A stretch of 64,000 nucleotides of DNA from Metridium senile (taxonomy: Eukaryota; Cnidaria; Anthozoa; Actiniaria; Metridiidae): contig OX459103.1 of the NCBI GenBank assembly GCA_949775045.1, positions 8,527,842 through 8,591,841 of the forward strand, given 5' to 3'. Positions 1 to 36,200 of the stretch are shown one piece after another. The position numbers and the translations under genes are program-made. Each line of letters begins with the position of its first letter. Position 1 is the first letter of the stretch. A model generated the notes under the pieces. That model was not told where the DNA came from, made no database searches, and saw only the letters and a program-made list of their open reading frames with translations.

Positions 1-1391
1 GACAAAATGACAGTTTGAAAAACTTTGCGGGTCGCTCTTCAACAAATGTTATTGTAAATTATGTAAGCTTCAACATTTTACGCTACATATATTCCACTTC
101 AGTTTTGAACGTTTTTTTGGACATCAAGAGTGTGTCAATAAGAGTTAGGATAGACAACAACCATGTGTAATTTGAATTAACTAATTTATAGGTCTTAAGT
201 GTGACCATACATTTTTAATAGCTTGATATATGAGATTGCTTCTAGTAAGAATACATTATTCATTTTAATAAAAAATGAAATAGCATGAATATTAAAATAT
301 ACTTTAAATATTTTTTCAAACCTTACAATTTGAATTAAAACTAAAAAAATCGGAAAAATATGTATTTTTTAATTAAATATTGGAAAAAAAAAAATATTAT
401 AAGGCCAATTTTATATTATTTGTACAAAAGTTTACATTTGGTGTTATTTTTTTGTATAAAAAGTTGGATTTTACAATACATAGTTTTTGGCATTCACTTT
501 CCAATTTCACTTGCTTCTTTCAGATTCAACAATCGACAAAAGGAAACAGCTTTGTAGACGAAAAATTAATACAATTTCAAACAAGCCTATTACATAAAGC
601 TTTTACGTTTGATGTTGTAAAAATTGCACAGCTGCAAAATTGAAAAACAAGATCGCGTAAAAAACACTCACAATACATAATTTAAAAACTGTAATATTAA
701 AGTAAATACACAATAATAATCCAAACATGATTAGGATTTTATGGCAATGTAGAAAGACTGTGTTAATAGTTCTTCAGTATATGATTACATGGTTGCAAGT
801 CGGCCACCATTAAGCTTATATATACTAATTACTATTCCCAAGTCCCAAAAAATAAGATAGAGTTATAGCTTAAATTTAACGGATTTTTAACCGCCTATTC
901 TCATCGTTCGTAGTTTTAATGCCAGCCGATAATTGAACCGTTTAAAGATGGAAGTTTAATAGTAAAATCAACGGCAAAAACGATCAATGATGCGTGTCCC
1001 TCGACGTATTTATTGATTGTCGCGACAAAAGAGGAGTTCAACAATGGCTAGCTGGTTTGTTGCCGAATTTCGCTGAGAAAAAGCTCATTTTCTCGTAATA
1101 AAAGCACTTACCTTAACATTTTGTAACCACTTTGAGTATCCGATGGTTTGTGGACATTTTAATAGGTTATATAAACAAAGAAAAGTGGCTGAAAAGCGAC
1201 GAAAGAAAATTAATCCACAAAACACGACCTTTTCCTGGTGTTTTTTAACCCATCATTAGCGACTCGTCCCAATGCCCTTGCGTCCTCACTGCTAGAACGC
1301 CTGGTTATTTTCAGCATCAAGCTGAGACTGAGACTGGCACCGCTTTCCTGACAAAACAAACTTTCTAAGTTTCGTCAAGAGGCTCGTCAAG
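1..1391. other. Upstream flank and presumed promoter/5' UTR of the ClC-6-like gene
   Basis: This is AT-rich sequence with no exon I can recognise. The short open frames near 360-643 are low-complexity and carry no family motif. The first coding ATG of the chloride transporter is at 1392, so the last few hundred bases probably hold its promoter and 5' UTR. I see no clear TATA box. Confidence 0.4.
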
Positions 1392-19822
<18,431 letters not shown>

Positions 19823-21115
19823 ATAAAATGAAATATATTTTGACAATATATATACATATATGTTGCACCCGTTCTGCAAAGATCATGGGCTCAAATCATG
19901 TTGAAGTCCCAAAACATTTTCTATAGAATCTGTTGCAATTACCTTGATTGTTTAAGATTCTGTGACGATCACAATCATACACAAATATACTTTGTTAAAA
20001 ACAAACAAACAAAATCAGAAAGTTAACAAAATAACATTTTAAATGGAGGACAGCTCGGAATATAAATAAAAATACATATTTTCAATTGTTAAAAAAAGAA
20101 CATTTCAAATATAAAGACAATGTACTGTCAGTGGTGCTTATATAGTGCATTTCACATACATTTCAATCGCTTTACAATTATTCATTTGTACGGACCAAAA
20201 TACATATATGAATTTTCAATAATTTGAGTATTATTATCAATTAGTCATATATACTCAAATTCAAATGTACTTTTAAAATGAACAAAATTCAAATACAGCA
20301 TATGAAATATTTTGATATAGATAGTTTATTCAATTTGTTAAAACTCAAAGATTATTTGTGATATTATTTTACAATGAAACTGATATCTCTGTATATACAT
20401 CATCTATTCTACAAATACACTATGTAATTAAATATCAATAAATTCTATACAATAATATTTGGACATAGTTTTTTAAACTGATTTTAACATGTTTAATGGT
20501 ACAGGTTGCAAATATTTCATTTACAGCAATATGCTGTTGGTTATAATATAATTACTGTGTTCACCACTGTGCTGTGATTGTTTATATATTTTAAATACAA
20601 CTGCAATTAAGATAATATTAATATTATAATAATAGTAAGGAGAAGAATTAGTATATAGTATGAATAAGCAGTTGATTATAGAAGATCGATCGTGTGTGCT
20701 GACTTGTTCCAAAACTTCAGGCTATGTTTCAATAATTCTCTACAGCATTATGTGAGCCATAAGAAATAAGTTAATCTTTTTTCTTCAAAAGTGATCAGTT
20801 TATAGTTCTACGGATGAAATTGAAATATATAACAGATATTGAAACTGAACAGCTACAAAAGACCATATTTAACCAAGCTGAATTCAACAAGTGATCAACA
20901 CAGCATATCCACGGCCAGCCAAATTTGTAATGTTAAATTAGTGCTGGACTACTTGATCGATCGACCTACTTTCTTGAATAATCATCTGTGTATTATTATA
21001 ATATACTAAAACAATAATTCTCCTCAGGCTCGATCAATGAATATTGGTGAATAATTATTACCTTAATATTCACAATTCTAATTAGTATTCTTCAGTAATT
21101 TACAATTATAAATTT
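19823..21115. other. Intergenic/3' UTR between ClC-6 and the Cys-rich gene
   Basis: AT-rich, no exons seen. The two genes converge here, and candidate AATAAA sites for the + gene are at 20065 and 20437. No clear polyA signal for the - gene was identified. Confidence 0.5.
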
Positions 21116-21733
21116 TTACTTGAAACATACAAAGTTCTTGACCATATTTGGTAGGGGTAAAGTCTGTACATTCTTATTAATGTCCCTTGTGATGGAGGTC
21201 TCTTGTACCAGTGCTATTGAGGACCTGATAGAGGTGCGGCAAATCTCTTGTAAGGGCCTTAGTACTTTTGTGCAGCATTTTCCACACTTCAAAGATTGTG
21301 TGTTAGCGTTGGCATCTTTCTCCATACACTTGGTGCAGATGTTGGTTTTACAAGAAGTACACTGTAAAGAAAATAGAAAAATGATGTTATATGATGTTTT
21401 ATAAAATATTTGATATAAATCTTGTGCTCTGATTGGCTGAGAAGCATTCTCTATAACTCAACAGTGCACCAATCGATCGAGCGTCGATTTGCTTGATTTT
21501 TAACTATTAACTTAAAATATTTTATAAAAAAATAGAAAACGAGGCAGCATGCTCTGTCGAGTTATAGAGCACTTGAGAATTTTAAGAAGACGAGAGAGGC
21601 ATTAGGAGAAGCACAACGCATAGATTCTTTTTAAAATTCCTGTGTGCATGCTCTACAACTCGACAGATAATGCTGCCTCACTTTCTATTTCTTCAATATA
21701 AGCCATGCACTGACTGGACTACCCATTGGTGGA

Positions 21734-21765
<32 letters not shown>

Positions 21766-22939
21766 TGCATAACAAACGTTTCTTTTCGGGGAAGAGAAAA
21801 AATTGTATTTTGGGATATCTGTGTTGCCAATATGGCCGCACATAACCTAAGACGAGTACAAAAAGTGGAGTTAGGCTACCCCTACCCACTCGCAGTACCA
21901 TAGAAGGGAAAAAATTTAAAGAATAAGAAATTGCAATCATGAATCATATTTAAATGTTTATGTAAGGTGGTCTTAACAAAATGAATATAGATCAGTTTTC
22001 TGTGTTTTTACTCCTTATGATCTAATCTAAATTGAAGATGTTGAGAGAATTAGAACACCCTCCCCCTTTTCTCCTGGAGATTGCGAGCTTAGATATTTGG
22101 GAAATACGAGAGTGATTTTCAAATGGCCGTGAAAGAATTGGCAAACTAATAGTTGTTACTACACTCTGAATCTATTGTTTTCTTTTGTTCTTTACCATCA
22201 AGTACGAACTAAATAGTCGTTTTTCTTTCAAGTTCAAATGAAAATCACTCTAAGTACGTGTTGCTAAAATCTAGCACCATATATATACATTTCTAAAACT
22301 CAACCGTGAATACATTCTAACCCTAAGTTTAGAAAGCGATTCGCTTTCTCAATAGTTTGTGCATTTAGTACATTTCTTTTTTAACAATGACATTTTAATT
22401 ATTCATGAGATTGTATCGTAAGATTTTTGATCGATAAAATTCTGCTATAGGACAGCTAAATAAAGCAAATCAGATTTTTACAATAAATATTACCACTAAA
22501 ACTACAGAAATAACGGAGTTTAAAGTTGAAAGATATTAACGATATTTTTTAAACGACGGCCAGAAAAATATTGAAACGTAAACAAAGCAATCAGCTGTTC
22601 GGACCAAAACACCAATCAAAAGAGACTCTAAAACCTTACCTTTCTTACTCGTACTGTCGTACATTCGTCACAGAAGCGTCTGTTACACTCACTGCAGCAA
22701 GGATAAGCAACATTTGTGTGTCTACTACAGAGAGATACGGAGCGAGGGTTGAAATCTCGACAACGACCACAGCTGTAGCTACACTGCCGACACGAAAAGC
22801 GCCCGCAAAAACCATACTGACATTGATCTAGCTGCCATCCTTCGGTAACTTCGCCACAGTCTTCACATTCACCATAGATTTCGTCGTTCTGGATAGAGAA
22901 ATCTTCTAAAGGATAGTTCGTATCGACAAGAAAAGCCAT
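21116..22939 (-). CDS. Small Cys-rich, putative zinc-binding protein (2 exons)
   Basis: Exon 1 is 22939-22640 and exon 2 is 21361-21116, joined in phase 0 to give 181 aa; the acceptor 'tttctttacag' is clear. I do not recognise the family. The N-terminal 100 residues hold ECEDC, CQYGFC, CRQC, CGRC, CCSEC and CDEC. Exon 2 continues with CTSC, CTKC and CGKCC and ends in a Cys-poor tail. The spacing of CxxC knuckles suggests several stacked zinc knuckles or treble-clef folds, not a canonical RING or PHD. No signal peptide or membrane segment is present, so it is probably cytosolic or nuclear. It is divergent from the C8orf33-like gene, with start codons 388 bp apart. Confidence 0.75.
21540..21682. 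mobile_element. Inverted-repeat element in the intron of the Cys-rich gene
   Basis: Arms 'gaggcagcatgctctgtcga' and the complement ending 'gataatgctgcctcac' flank a short centre. No coding content. Confidence 0.55.
21737..21766. repeat. Poly(C) tract of about 29 bp
   Basis: Uninterrupted C run preceded by 'ggtggatc'. It lies in the intron of the Cys-rich gene. Length is unreliable in any assembly. Confidence 0.95.
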
Positions 22940-23327
22940 TTTAACGTTTGCGTTTTACGTTCGCCGTCCGCCTTCGACCAAAACAATAACAAACCGACTT
23001 TTGCAATTACGTCATCCTCGCGCCTAATTTATAACCGGTGTTCTGATTGGCTAACTAAAGACATTAGAAAACATAAAAAAACTCAAGCCTAAAATTACAG
23101 GAAAAAGAGGAAAGTTGTCGTTTGCTTTGATATAAGATATGGCTTAAAATTGTGAACAATTTCTTAATTTATCACCGATATTTTAAATTGTTTGTATGTA
23201 AAAAAAAAAAAGAAAAAAAGAAAAAAAAAAAAAAAAAGCGCCAACTAAACAATAGATCAAATACGAGACTTCTGATTGGGTGAAACACTTATGTAGCCCC
23301 AGTCTCTTTGTACTTTACCCGTTCAAA
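22940..23327. promoter_or_regulatory. Divergent promoter region
   Basis: 388 bp separate the start codons of the Cys-rich gene (-) and the C8orf33-like gene (+). Two ATTGG motifs (inverted CCAAT) occur at about 23045 and 23275, and a long poly(A)-rich run lies at 23201-23238. No TATA box is evident. A shared CCAAT-type bidirectional promoter is an inference from spacing and motifs. Confidence 0.5.
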
Positions 23328-27932
<4,605 letters not shown>

Positions 27933-29102
27933 TAGCCATCAATTAGATACAAATAGCATTCATGACGATGGAAGTCTATACACCACATATCATCTCCAAG
28001 CTAGTTGTTCCACAGTGGAAGGGAGAGATAGATGGAAAGGTTTTATGATCTATTATGGATCATTGGAAAGGAATTGTATGGGATGTCAATTTGTTGATCG
28101 GTACAGCGATAGATATTTGTAGCATCCATATTGCATTCTGTGGAAGCCTGACACTAAAACCGGCTGCGAGGGAGATTAACATTACATCAGTTGGTCAATA
28201 AAACTGTTCTACAAAGAAATCACAATGGGGAAAAGTATTTCTGTCGAGAAGACTTAACTATGCACTATTCTACTGCGATTCCCAGTCAAACTGTGGCTCT
28301 TAACTATTATCTACATAATGAAAATAAAAAATCAACAAAGCAGTGCTTGCTACTTAGGGACGGACCATTAGATTTTTGAGGGGGGGGGGGGGGGGGGGGG
28401 TGGGCAAATACCAAAAAAAAATTCGAGCACAGCCTAAAAGTGGAAAAAAAAATTCGAGCACATCAAATATACGGAAAAAAAAAATTTGTGCAATTAATTA
28501 ATATATTTCATTAATATATTTAACAAAATTTATTCCGTAAAAAAAATTCCTACAAGCAAATCCTGATAAAAAAAAAAATTCCTGCACATACTTGGGGTGA
28601 AAAAAAATATCCTGCAAAAAAAAATTGCCCACCCCCCCCTCAAAAATCTAATGGTCCGTCCCTTATTGAAATTTATTTACAACAACAAAAAATTTATACA
28701 GCCAATACTTGTACCATTAACAACATAACTGTTGTGAGAGAATAATTTTAATAAAAGACAATTGTCATTGATACTAAGCATAAATGAAGACTGAAGTATT
28801 ACAGTTCTCAACCCAAAATGTAGGTGTATTTCATTACATCCTTAGTCTAGTTTACCATGTAAGTACCTTATCTTTGACAATATGCTAATACCCTGCAAAG
28901 ATATGTTTTTCTCTTACTCTATAGAAGAAAGCTGTTTGCAGGATAATACCAACTACTATAATCGCCTTTTCCTTGCAATTTACAGTTCTTATATAAACCT
29001 TTATCTGCCAGCCTATGTACAACAGCTTTAACAATTTTAAAATTAACTTTATAAACCTTTTTATATAATAAATTGAATTCTATTTTATCGAGTCTGTATA
29101 GT
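27933..29102. other. Convergent intergenic region between C8orf33-like and CDCA3-like genes
   Basis: Contains the probable 3' UTR of the + gene (polyA signal near 28197), the inverted-repeat element 28354-28664 and AT-rich sequence. I see no further exon. Confidence 0.5.
28354..28664. mobile_element. TIR element with poly(G)/poly(C) subterminal tracts
   Basis: Ends 'agggacggaccattagattt' and its exact complement. Immediately inside lie a G run of about 20 and a C run of about 8. The interior repeats 'aaaaaaattcgagcacag' and 'atcctgcaaaaaaaaatt' units. Non-coding. Confidence 0.8.
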
Positions 29103-29729
29103 TTACAGCACAAGGTGCTCAACTGTGTTCTCTTTGTCAGCAGCAAAGTCCTCACTGATAAACCCTCTCTTCTTGGGCACAAAAGTAAACTTCTTGTTCT
29201 TCCCTACTTTCATAGTATTATCGTCGGGAACTGAGAAGTTTCTTTGAGCAAGAGGCGAGCGAGGTAGAGTCGAACCTTTGTCTGTGAAGAGCTTCTGAGG
29301 CAATGACTGGCGTCGTCCTAGTCGATTTTTTCGCTTGAAATCTCCTGGACTTGTAGTATTCTTTAGACAAAGTTTGTCTTTTGTCGTAGACGCGACAGTA
29401 GGGGAGCTTTGAGAATTAAAGGCAGGATTCATAAAACCTTCGATGTTTTTGGACTCGAATACATCTTCTTCGTTTTCATGAAGTGCACTTTTTGAGACAT
29501 TCAAAGGAGTACGACTGATTTTGACGCTCGGAGAACGAGGATCACGAAATTCTGATTTTACAGTGATGTTTTGTGGCGATTCTTCGTATTCCTGTAGAAT
29601 AATTGGAGTGCGGTTGTATTGCAGTGTTGGAGGTCGAGGATCATTCGTCATATCATCGTCCTTCATGTTGGCTTTCTGTGGTGTTTCTTGCGATAATTCA
29701 CTCCATCGTTTACTTTCTAGGGCTCCCAT
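29103..29729 (-). CDS. CDCA3: CDCA3 / TOME-1-like cell-cycle protein (single exon)
   Basis: 208 aa. The start at 29729 is preferred over the upstream in-frame ATG at 29798 because it gives an N-terminal 'MGALESK', resembling the Met-Gly start of CDCA3 homologues. Two copies of the family repeat are visible: 'DPRPPTLQYNRTP' (30-42) and 'DPRSPSVKISRTP' (63-75). The C-terminus has a KEN box at 199-201, as in vertebrate CDCA3, which is degraded through APC/C-Cdh1. By family it is a mitotic-entry adaptor linked to Wee1 turnover. The middle is Ser/Pro-rich and probably disordered. It is divergent from the TTLL10-like gene. No intron is needed. The call rests on short motifs, so a fast-evolving paralogue cannot be excluded. 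Confidence 0.8.
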   Translation of the reverse strand: MGALESKRWSELSQETPQKANMKDDDMTNDPRPPTLQYNRTPIILQEYEESPQNITVKSEFRDPRSPSVKISRTPLNVSKSALHENEEDVFESKNIEGFMNPAFNSQSSPTVASTTKDKLCLKNTTSPGDFKRKNRLGRRQSLPQKLFTDKGSTLPRSPLAQRNFSVPDDNTMKVGKNKKFTFVPKKRGFISEDFAADKENTVEHLVL

Positions 29730-30285
29730 AATTGCAATTTGCGTGTCACAAAAAGATCCAAAGAAAAACCAAGCGATCGCAGGCTGAGCGTCTTTCATTC
29801 ACGAGGTTATGAAGCAAACTGAACAACAACGAACAAACGTTCGAAATTTTGAAATTAAATTTCCCTCGATTCGCTGCCTAGCGACCAATCACAGTGCAGG
29901 AATTTGATCCTCGAATAACGGTCTTCGAGCGAGCAAATTCCAGCCATTCTTCAAATAAACATCAACAATAATAATTATTTTACTTCATAACTTAATTTTT
30001 GTATAAAAAATGCTTCCATAGAAGAAGAAAAAGGCGAGTTTTTTGGATCGTTTCTGTATATACCGGAAGTGTTCTGGTTAAACAGCCAATGCAACCGGAT
30101 GTTGAAATACGATCCCTTGAGGGGTGAAGAGATTCCGATTGAATGATTCTCGTTGCTACACCACCGATCTTTTGTTTATGTGGCTGAGGTAAAACCGTTA
30201 GTTATAATTAGCGAACAATTCTGAAATTTCTCTAGCATTAGTTCGAGATTTAGCATCTAATTTCGAAGTGCTAAATTAACTTTCA
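29730..30285. promoter_or_regulatory. Divergent promoter of CDCA3-like (-) and TTLL10-like (+) genes
   Basis: 556 bp between the two start codons. TTCGAA (29840-29845) and TTTGAA (29848-29853) match the CHR cell-cycle element, and a CCAAT box lies at 29885-29889. A further CCAAT is near 30085. CCAAT plus CHR is the known promoter logic of vertebrate CDCA3-class G2/M genes. Its use here is inferred. Confidence 0.45.
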
Positions 30286-33200
30286 ATGGCTTGTTTGGTT
30301 GCCAGCCCGCTTCTAAATAACTTGAACAAAATGGCGTCTAAACCGAAGCCGATTGTGATGGAAATCCCGAACGAAAAAGCCAAGAAAAAGGCTACAAACT
30401 TGCAAGACGCCTTCGAAAAGTTTCGCAAAGGAAGGCAGGTAAGTTTGAGGTCTTGTAACGCCTTTTTTAGTCTTTTATTTTGGAGTGAAATATGTACATA
30501 ATTGAAAAGGTTATTCATTGACGAATTCATAAAACAATTTTGTATTGCCCTTGATTAACGTTCTCGCACTTGGTAATTTTAATAACAGTGATAATGATCC
30601 TTGGGAAGTGCTCACACATCATTATAAATACTTCTTATCAATGAAAAATATCTGATCTATCTTTATCAGATCTGGTTTATCATGGTGATTTTACAGATAG
30701 CCATAAAATGTAAAGCCAACTTCCCGGGCCAACTTACTGTATATATTTACCCTGCAACCTGTAGCCTATGACAACAACTGAGCTAACGAAACAAGTTATT
30801 CCTATTCTGTCCATGTATTTGTCACACACTGAACTGTATATTGCAAAGGGAAGAGTGTTTTTTTTGCAAGCTTTTGACAATTGATATACAGTAGCACAAT
30901 TAAATTTAACAGCATATTAATTGGATAATTGAATAATTGCATGGGCTTGCATATAATAACTATATGTAAAGTAATGGTTTTAAAAATTGGTTATTTGTGC
31001 CTCACAGAATTTTTTTTCACACTGGTATGACAGTGGACAATTTCACATGTGTTTAACATATCTTATTACTTATGGCTGTGATCATAATATTTGTCACAGC
31101 AGACCCACATAGTGGTTGTTTGTTGGCTATAGCTGGCAAACAGTCATCCTTCCTTCAAATATAGGGAAGAGTTTTTTTGATTGGCCCATACGGTACAGAC
31201 CCTATGGGGTTGGGAAATGGGGAGGGGGTACTCCCTTTGTCCATGTGGTACTTAGTATTGGTGATCATCAGTCAATTGTGCAAATGACCCCAATTTTCTT
31301 GCCAGACAAGGGGACAAGTCACACTCACTACCCATTCCTGGAAATCCCAGGGACTGGCTAAAAGTAGAGGGCTTTTTCTGACCTTACCTTTCTCAGGTCC
31401 CCAAGCCCTCATGGCATTAAATAATTATTATAGCGCACAACTCAGCTCACAGTATGTTGATTTTTGCAACAGAGGGAAATCAAGATGGCCAGAGTTATGG
31501 AGGAAAGAGCATTATCACAGAGACAAGACAAAGCCAAGATGGAGATGCTGAGGACAAAGTTTCTAGATGGTATAAAGAAATACTTTGGTGTCCCTTATGC
31601 AAAGAGATATCATGATACGGACTGTAAGTAGCAATGATATTAGAGTGCATTTGAGCTTAGTTCACACTAGCAAAGTAAGCATTAGTATTAGCAACATATG
31701 CAGATTCAGTGAAGTATTTCCTGAATAGGTGTGGGAAAAGACTAGTAAGGCTTAAATGAGCAAAGCCCAACTGAGTCTGCGTATGTTGCTAAGTACTTAT
31801 TGACTGAGTGGGAGGGCCGTACGGGAAAATATTTGGCTCGCGGTCATGACGTATAGAACGAGCACAGCGAGGTCTGTACAAATGACCAAGAGACAAATAT
31901 TTTCACGTACGGCCCGACCTAACTCAGTCAATAAGTTTTTTATCATATGACCCACTCTTTTTAATTTAAAGGGATCCTCCACCAAAAATGAACTTGAACT
32001 TATATGGTGATAAAAATTATGCTGATTTCAAATATATATCAAAAAATTTCATCAGATGATTTTTCATGGAAAAAAACGGTTTAAAATGTGAGAAAAAATA
32101 TTTTTGGGATCCCTGTGGCACTTTCTGATGACGTCATGTTGCTCCCAACGATGGGAAATATATATGAATATAACTATAAATATCATGCGAAAATGGTTCT
32201 GCCTAATCCTATTGTGCAAGAATTCCCCAAAGAATGAATATAGATTCTTGAAAAAATTACCTTTCGAAGTATTCCGAAGTAGATGCTATTTTACCCACTT
32301 TTTTGAGATAAAATGATTAAATGACAAATGAAAATTACTCCAAACAAGTTTTTGTCTTTCAATCGGTTTGAATTTTTTTTTGTCTGAAGGTCTGGAGACT
32401 GGTCTGCAAAGTTGAGCAAAGAACAAAAGTTTTTATTTCATTTTCTAATTTTACAGCGAAAAGAAAGCTTTTTTTTAGATCGTTGGGAGCAACATGACGT
32501 CATCAGAAGGTGCCACAGGGATCCCAAAAATATTTTTTCTCACATTTTAAACCTTTTTTTTTCGCGCGAAAAATCGTCTGATGAAAATTTTTGATATATA
32601 TTTGAAATCAGCATAATTTTTATCACCATATATCATTTTTGGTGGAGGATCCCTTTAAAGGCCATTTTTTGTGACCCATCACATGACTTTTTTCCGAGGA
32701 TTTTCTTAAGAGCGCATGCTGGGCAAAATACTGGTCATATGATAATTATGCTTATGTCACTTGTGTGAACCAGTCTTTAGTCAAACCATTGAATAGTTAG
32801 ATAAACTTAGTACATTTTGTTGGCTACTCAAGTGATGTCATCTTGTAGAGTAAAAGTCTGCCAAACTTACAGTCAAGCAAACAAGCCTGATAATGATCAA
32901 CAAACATTTACAAGAGCCAATAAATCAGACACGAGGCATACAATCTTGTCATATCACATGATATCATATCAATAATGTCGTCCCATGATTTCAAATTTAT
33001 GTGACGTCAACTAATTATAAAATAATAATTTACTTATCTAATTTAGGCAACATCAACTTTTCAATAAATGTACTCTAATGTTAAGTGAATATTTTGTTAT
33101 TAATGTTTTATAAATTATTGATCAGATGTTTTTTTGTCAGCGCCTCACCATAATGCACCACTTTTCCTGGACTGCTGTGGTCTCATTCGTAAAGTTTTAC

Positions 33201-36200
33201 TTGATCTGAAAGAAGACTTTGGTTTTACTACACGTGGAGGGAATCAGGCTTACCAGGTAAGTACAAAACCCTGGAGGGAGGGGGAGGGGGACACTCAACT
33301 TGGTTTTGGATTGGGATATACTGCCAGACTGCATGGCACAGTTGGTTGGTGCGCAGCCTGCGGTGTGAGAGATACTAGTGACCTCGCATCCTTACTGCAA
33401 CTTCTTTCCTTTCTGTGTAGCTTTACTGATGGGGAGAGATGAGTGCACCATCAAATCTCTCATTGGCTTCGGATATAGGGACTACCAACTTAAAATATGG
33501 TTCTTTATTTTACTTTATTGTTGACACAGCTGAAAAAAATTGTTGGCATGTTTTGATTATAATATAGCAAGTCTAGTCAATGGCATACAACCATGTGAGA
33601 CTTGTAATATGCTAATGAATTTCCATCCTTCTCAACAGTGTGAATGAGCGCATAATTCACAACATAATTTCTATATAAAACACAGGGAACCCAACATTGT
33701 AGTTGCCTGGAGAGGAAAATATAACAATCTGTTTTCTCATAATAGTAGTTGTTGGTCCTCAACCTTTTAATTTTTAAAAAAACTGTTTTTAATTTTTTTT
33801 AAATCTGTTTTCTGTTTAACTCTTTGCAGTATGATACTCTTCCCATAGACATCAAAGAAGAAGATATGAAACCCGGGGACTTGGTGTTTATCTCAGCAAC
33901 ATATTACAAAAAACCTGGCAAAAAATGTAAGTTTACATAACAAGCTTACCAAATCTATCCAGTAAAGATAAAGCTGTCAGTTGATTAGTTCAGCTGGGTC
34001 AACCCTAATGGTGATGGTGATGATTATGGTTATTGTGCATGTGGTGGTGATAATGGTAACGATGGCATCAATGATGGTGGTGGTGGTGGTGGTAGAAATA
34101 ATGATGATGACTGTGAGGATGGCATCAGTGATGATGGTGGTGATGATGTTGGTGGTGGTTGTGCATGTGGTGATGATGATGGTAATGATGGCATCAATGT
34201 TAATGGTGGTAGAAATGTTGATGATGACTGTGAGGATGGCATCAGTGATGATGGTGGTGATGATGTTGGTGGTGGTTGTGCATGTGGTGATGATGATGGT
34301 AATGATGGCATCAATGATAATGGTGGTAGTAATGATGATGATGACAGTGAGGATGGCATCAGTGATGATGGTGGTGATGATGTTGGTGGTGGTTGTGATG
34401 GTGATGGTGATGATAGTAGTAAGTATGGCACCAATGATGATCGTGGTGGTGGTGATGATGACAATGATATTGATGATGATGTTGATGTTGATGTTGATCA
34501 AGAAACTTACAGCATGTATCTGCAGCTTAACCTTTATGTTGAATATTATGTTTCAGGGAAGAAACAGCGCCATGACATGGTTCATGTAGAGATCTGGGCT
34601 GGAGATGGCGAGAAGACTATTGGAGCAAGATGGCAGAAAGGAGTGTGAGTTTTATTAACAAAGCAACCTGCTAGTTTTGCTCTACGTCATTACGATGTAT
34701 ATGATACATTGCAGACCCTAAAGGCCCGGGCAAACGGTTTCAACATTTGCTTCAACATCCGTGCGATTTTGTTGAATGGCAGTGTTGAAGCCGTTTGCCA
34801 ACCCTTTCAACATTGTTAAAACGTGTTGAATCGATTATTAATTGATTTTGAAAGAGTTTAATTATAAACAACAAAATCGGACCGATGTTGAAGCAAATGT
34901 TGAAGCCGTTTGCCCGGGCCTTAACAAGGGATTCCCTCAGGATTATGCAGTTTTCCTCCGTTAACAAAAATCAACACATGAGCAGTGTTTTGTGATAAAA
35001 TATGTCATGTAGGGGGAGTGAGTGTGAGATTCTCTACTTGTGTCTAGCTATAAAATTGCGAGAGGTTTGGCTTCCAGCCAGATCAATACTCATAAAAGTA
35101 TAAATGGAAACTAGCGAGTAAACTAGTATAGGCTGCGTCGGTGTTTGATATAAACGATAGGTAAAAGAATGAAATTTGTAACATCGTAAAAAATGTTGAC
35201 TGAACTTTACTGACGTTTCGAGTTACTTCTTGCATAAAAATGCCGTCTCTCAACATTCAACAGACATTATAACTTATACAAGAGGGACATAAAACTCACA
35301 AAAGAACCCGCAACACTTTCCAACTATAAGAGTATAGGGCATCATTCATATGTTTTTATTATTTTGCTAATTCATTCAATATACTTTGACCGTTCATTTG
35401 CTTATCAATATATTTTTGTCTTTTTTTTCCGCAACAGAGTACAAGTATTCGACTCATACAAGTTTGTCTCCAAAAGCTACTATGATATGAAGTTCCACTT
35501 TAAATCAATCGACACCTGGTTGATGGGAATATGCAAAAGCTTTTGCCCTGAACATCGTTGGAGATCATCTAAATACGATCCTGGTAGGAAGTCCATCTTT
35601 TCTGAGGAAGACGAGGAAGATGACTGCCAGGCCGCCGAAGAAGAACAAGAGGATGACCATGTACAACAACAGCAGAATGGAAAACTCAAGGAAAACCTTA
35701 GTAAAAAGCAAGAAAGATTAAATTCTATTGAAGGTGATAATAAGCAACGACAGCAAGAACAGCAATATAACGAAACAACAAAGGAAAAAGTTGATGATAA
35801 GGCAGAAATTTGTAATATTTCGAAAGAAAGTGGGGAAATACAACAACGACAACAGCAAGAAGACCAGCAGAATATGAAAATGAATAAAAATGTCATTAAA
35901 AACGAGGCAAATTCTCATACTGTATCTAAAACTGAAAAAGAACAGCTGCTTCAAATTGGCATTTTAAAGAAAAATGTCAGCAAAAACGAGAAATCGTTTA
36001 TCGAAACAAGTGAAAATGAAGAAGCACAAGGAACCGAAGAAGTTGAGAAATTAGCGAATATAGGAAAGATTTCAAAAGAAACTGTTACAACAATTATCGA
36101 AACTGTGCAAAAACGACAAGTAAATTTAGAAAGTGAAACAGGCGAACAAGTGCAAACAGAAAACGAAGAATTACAAACAGAAATGTTTCACGAAAGCGAA

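Noticed and set aside
360..643. Upstream gene on +
   Set aside because: Overlapping AT-driven open frames with no motif and no plausible splice partners.
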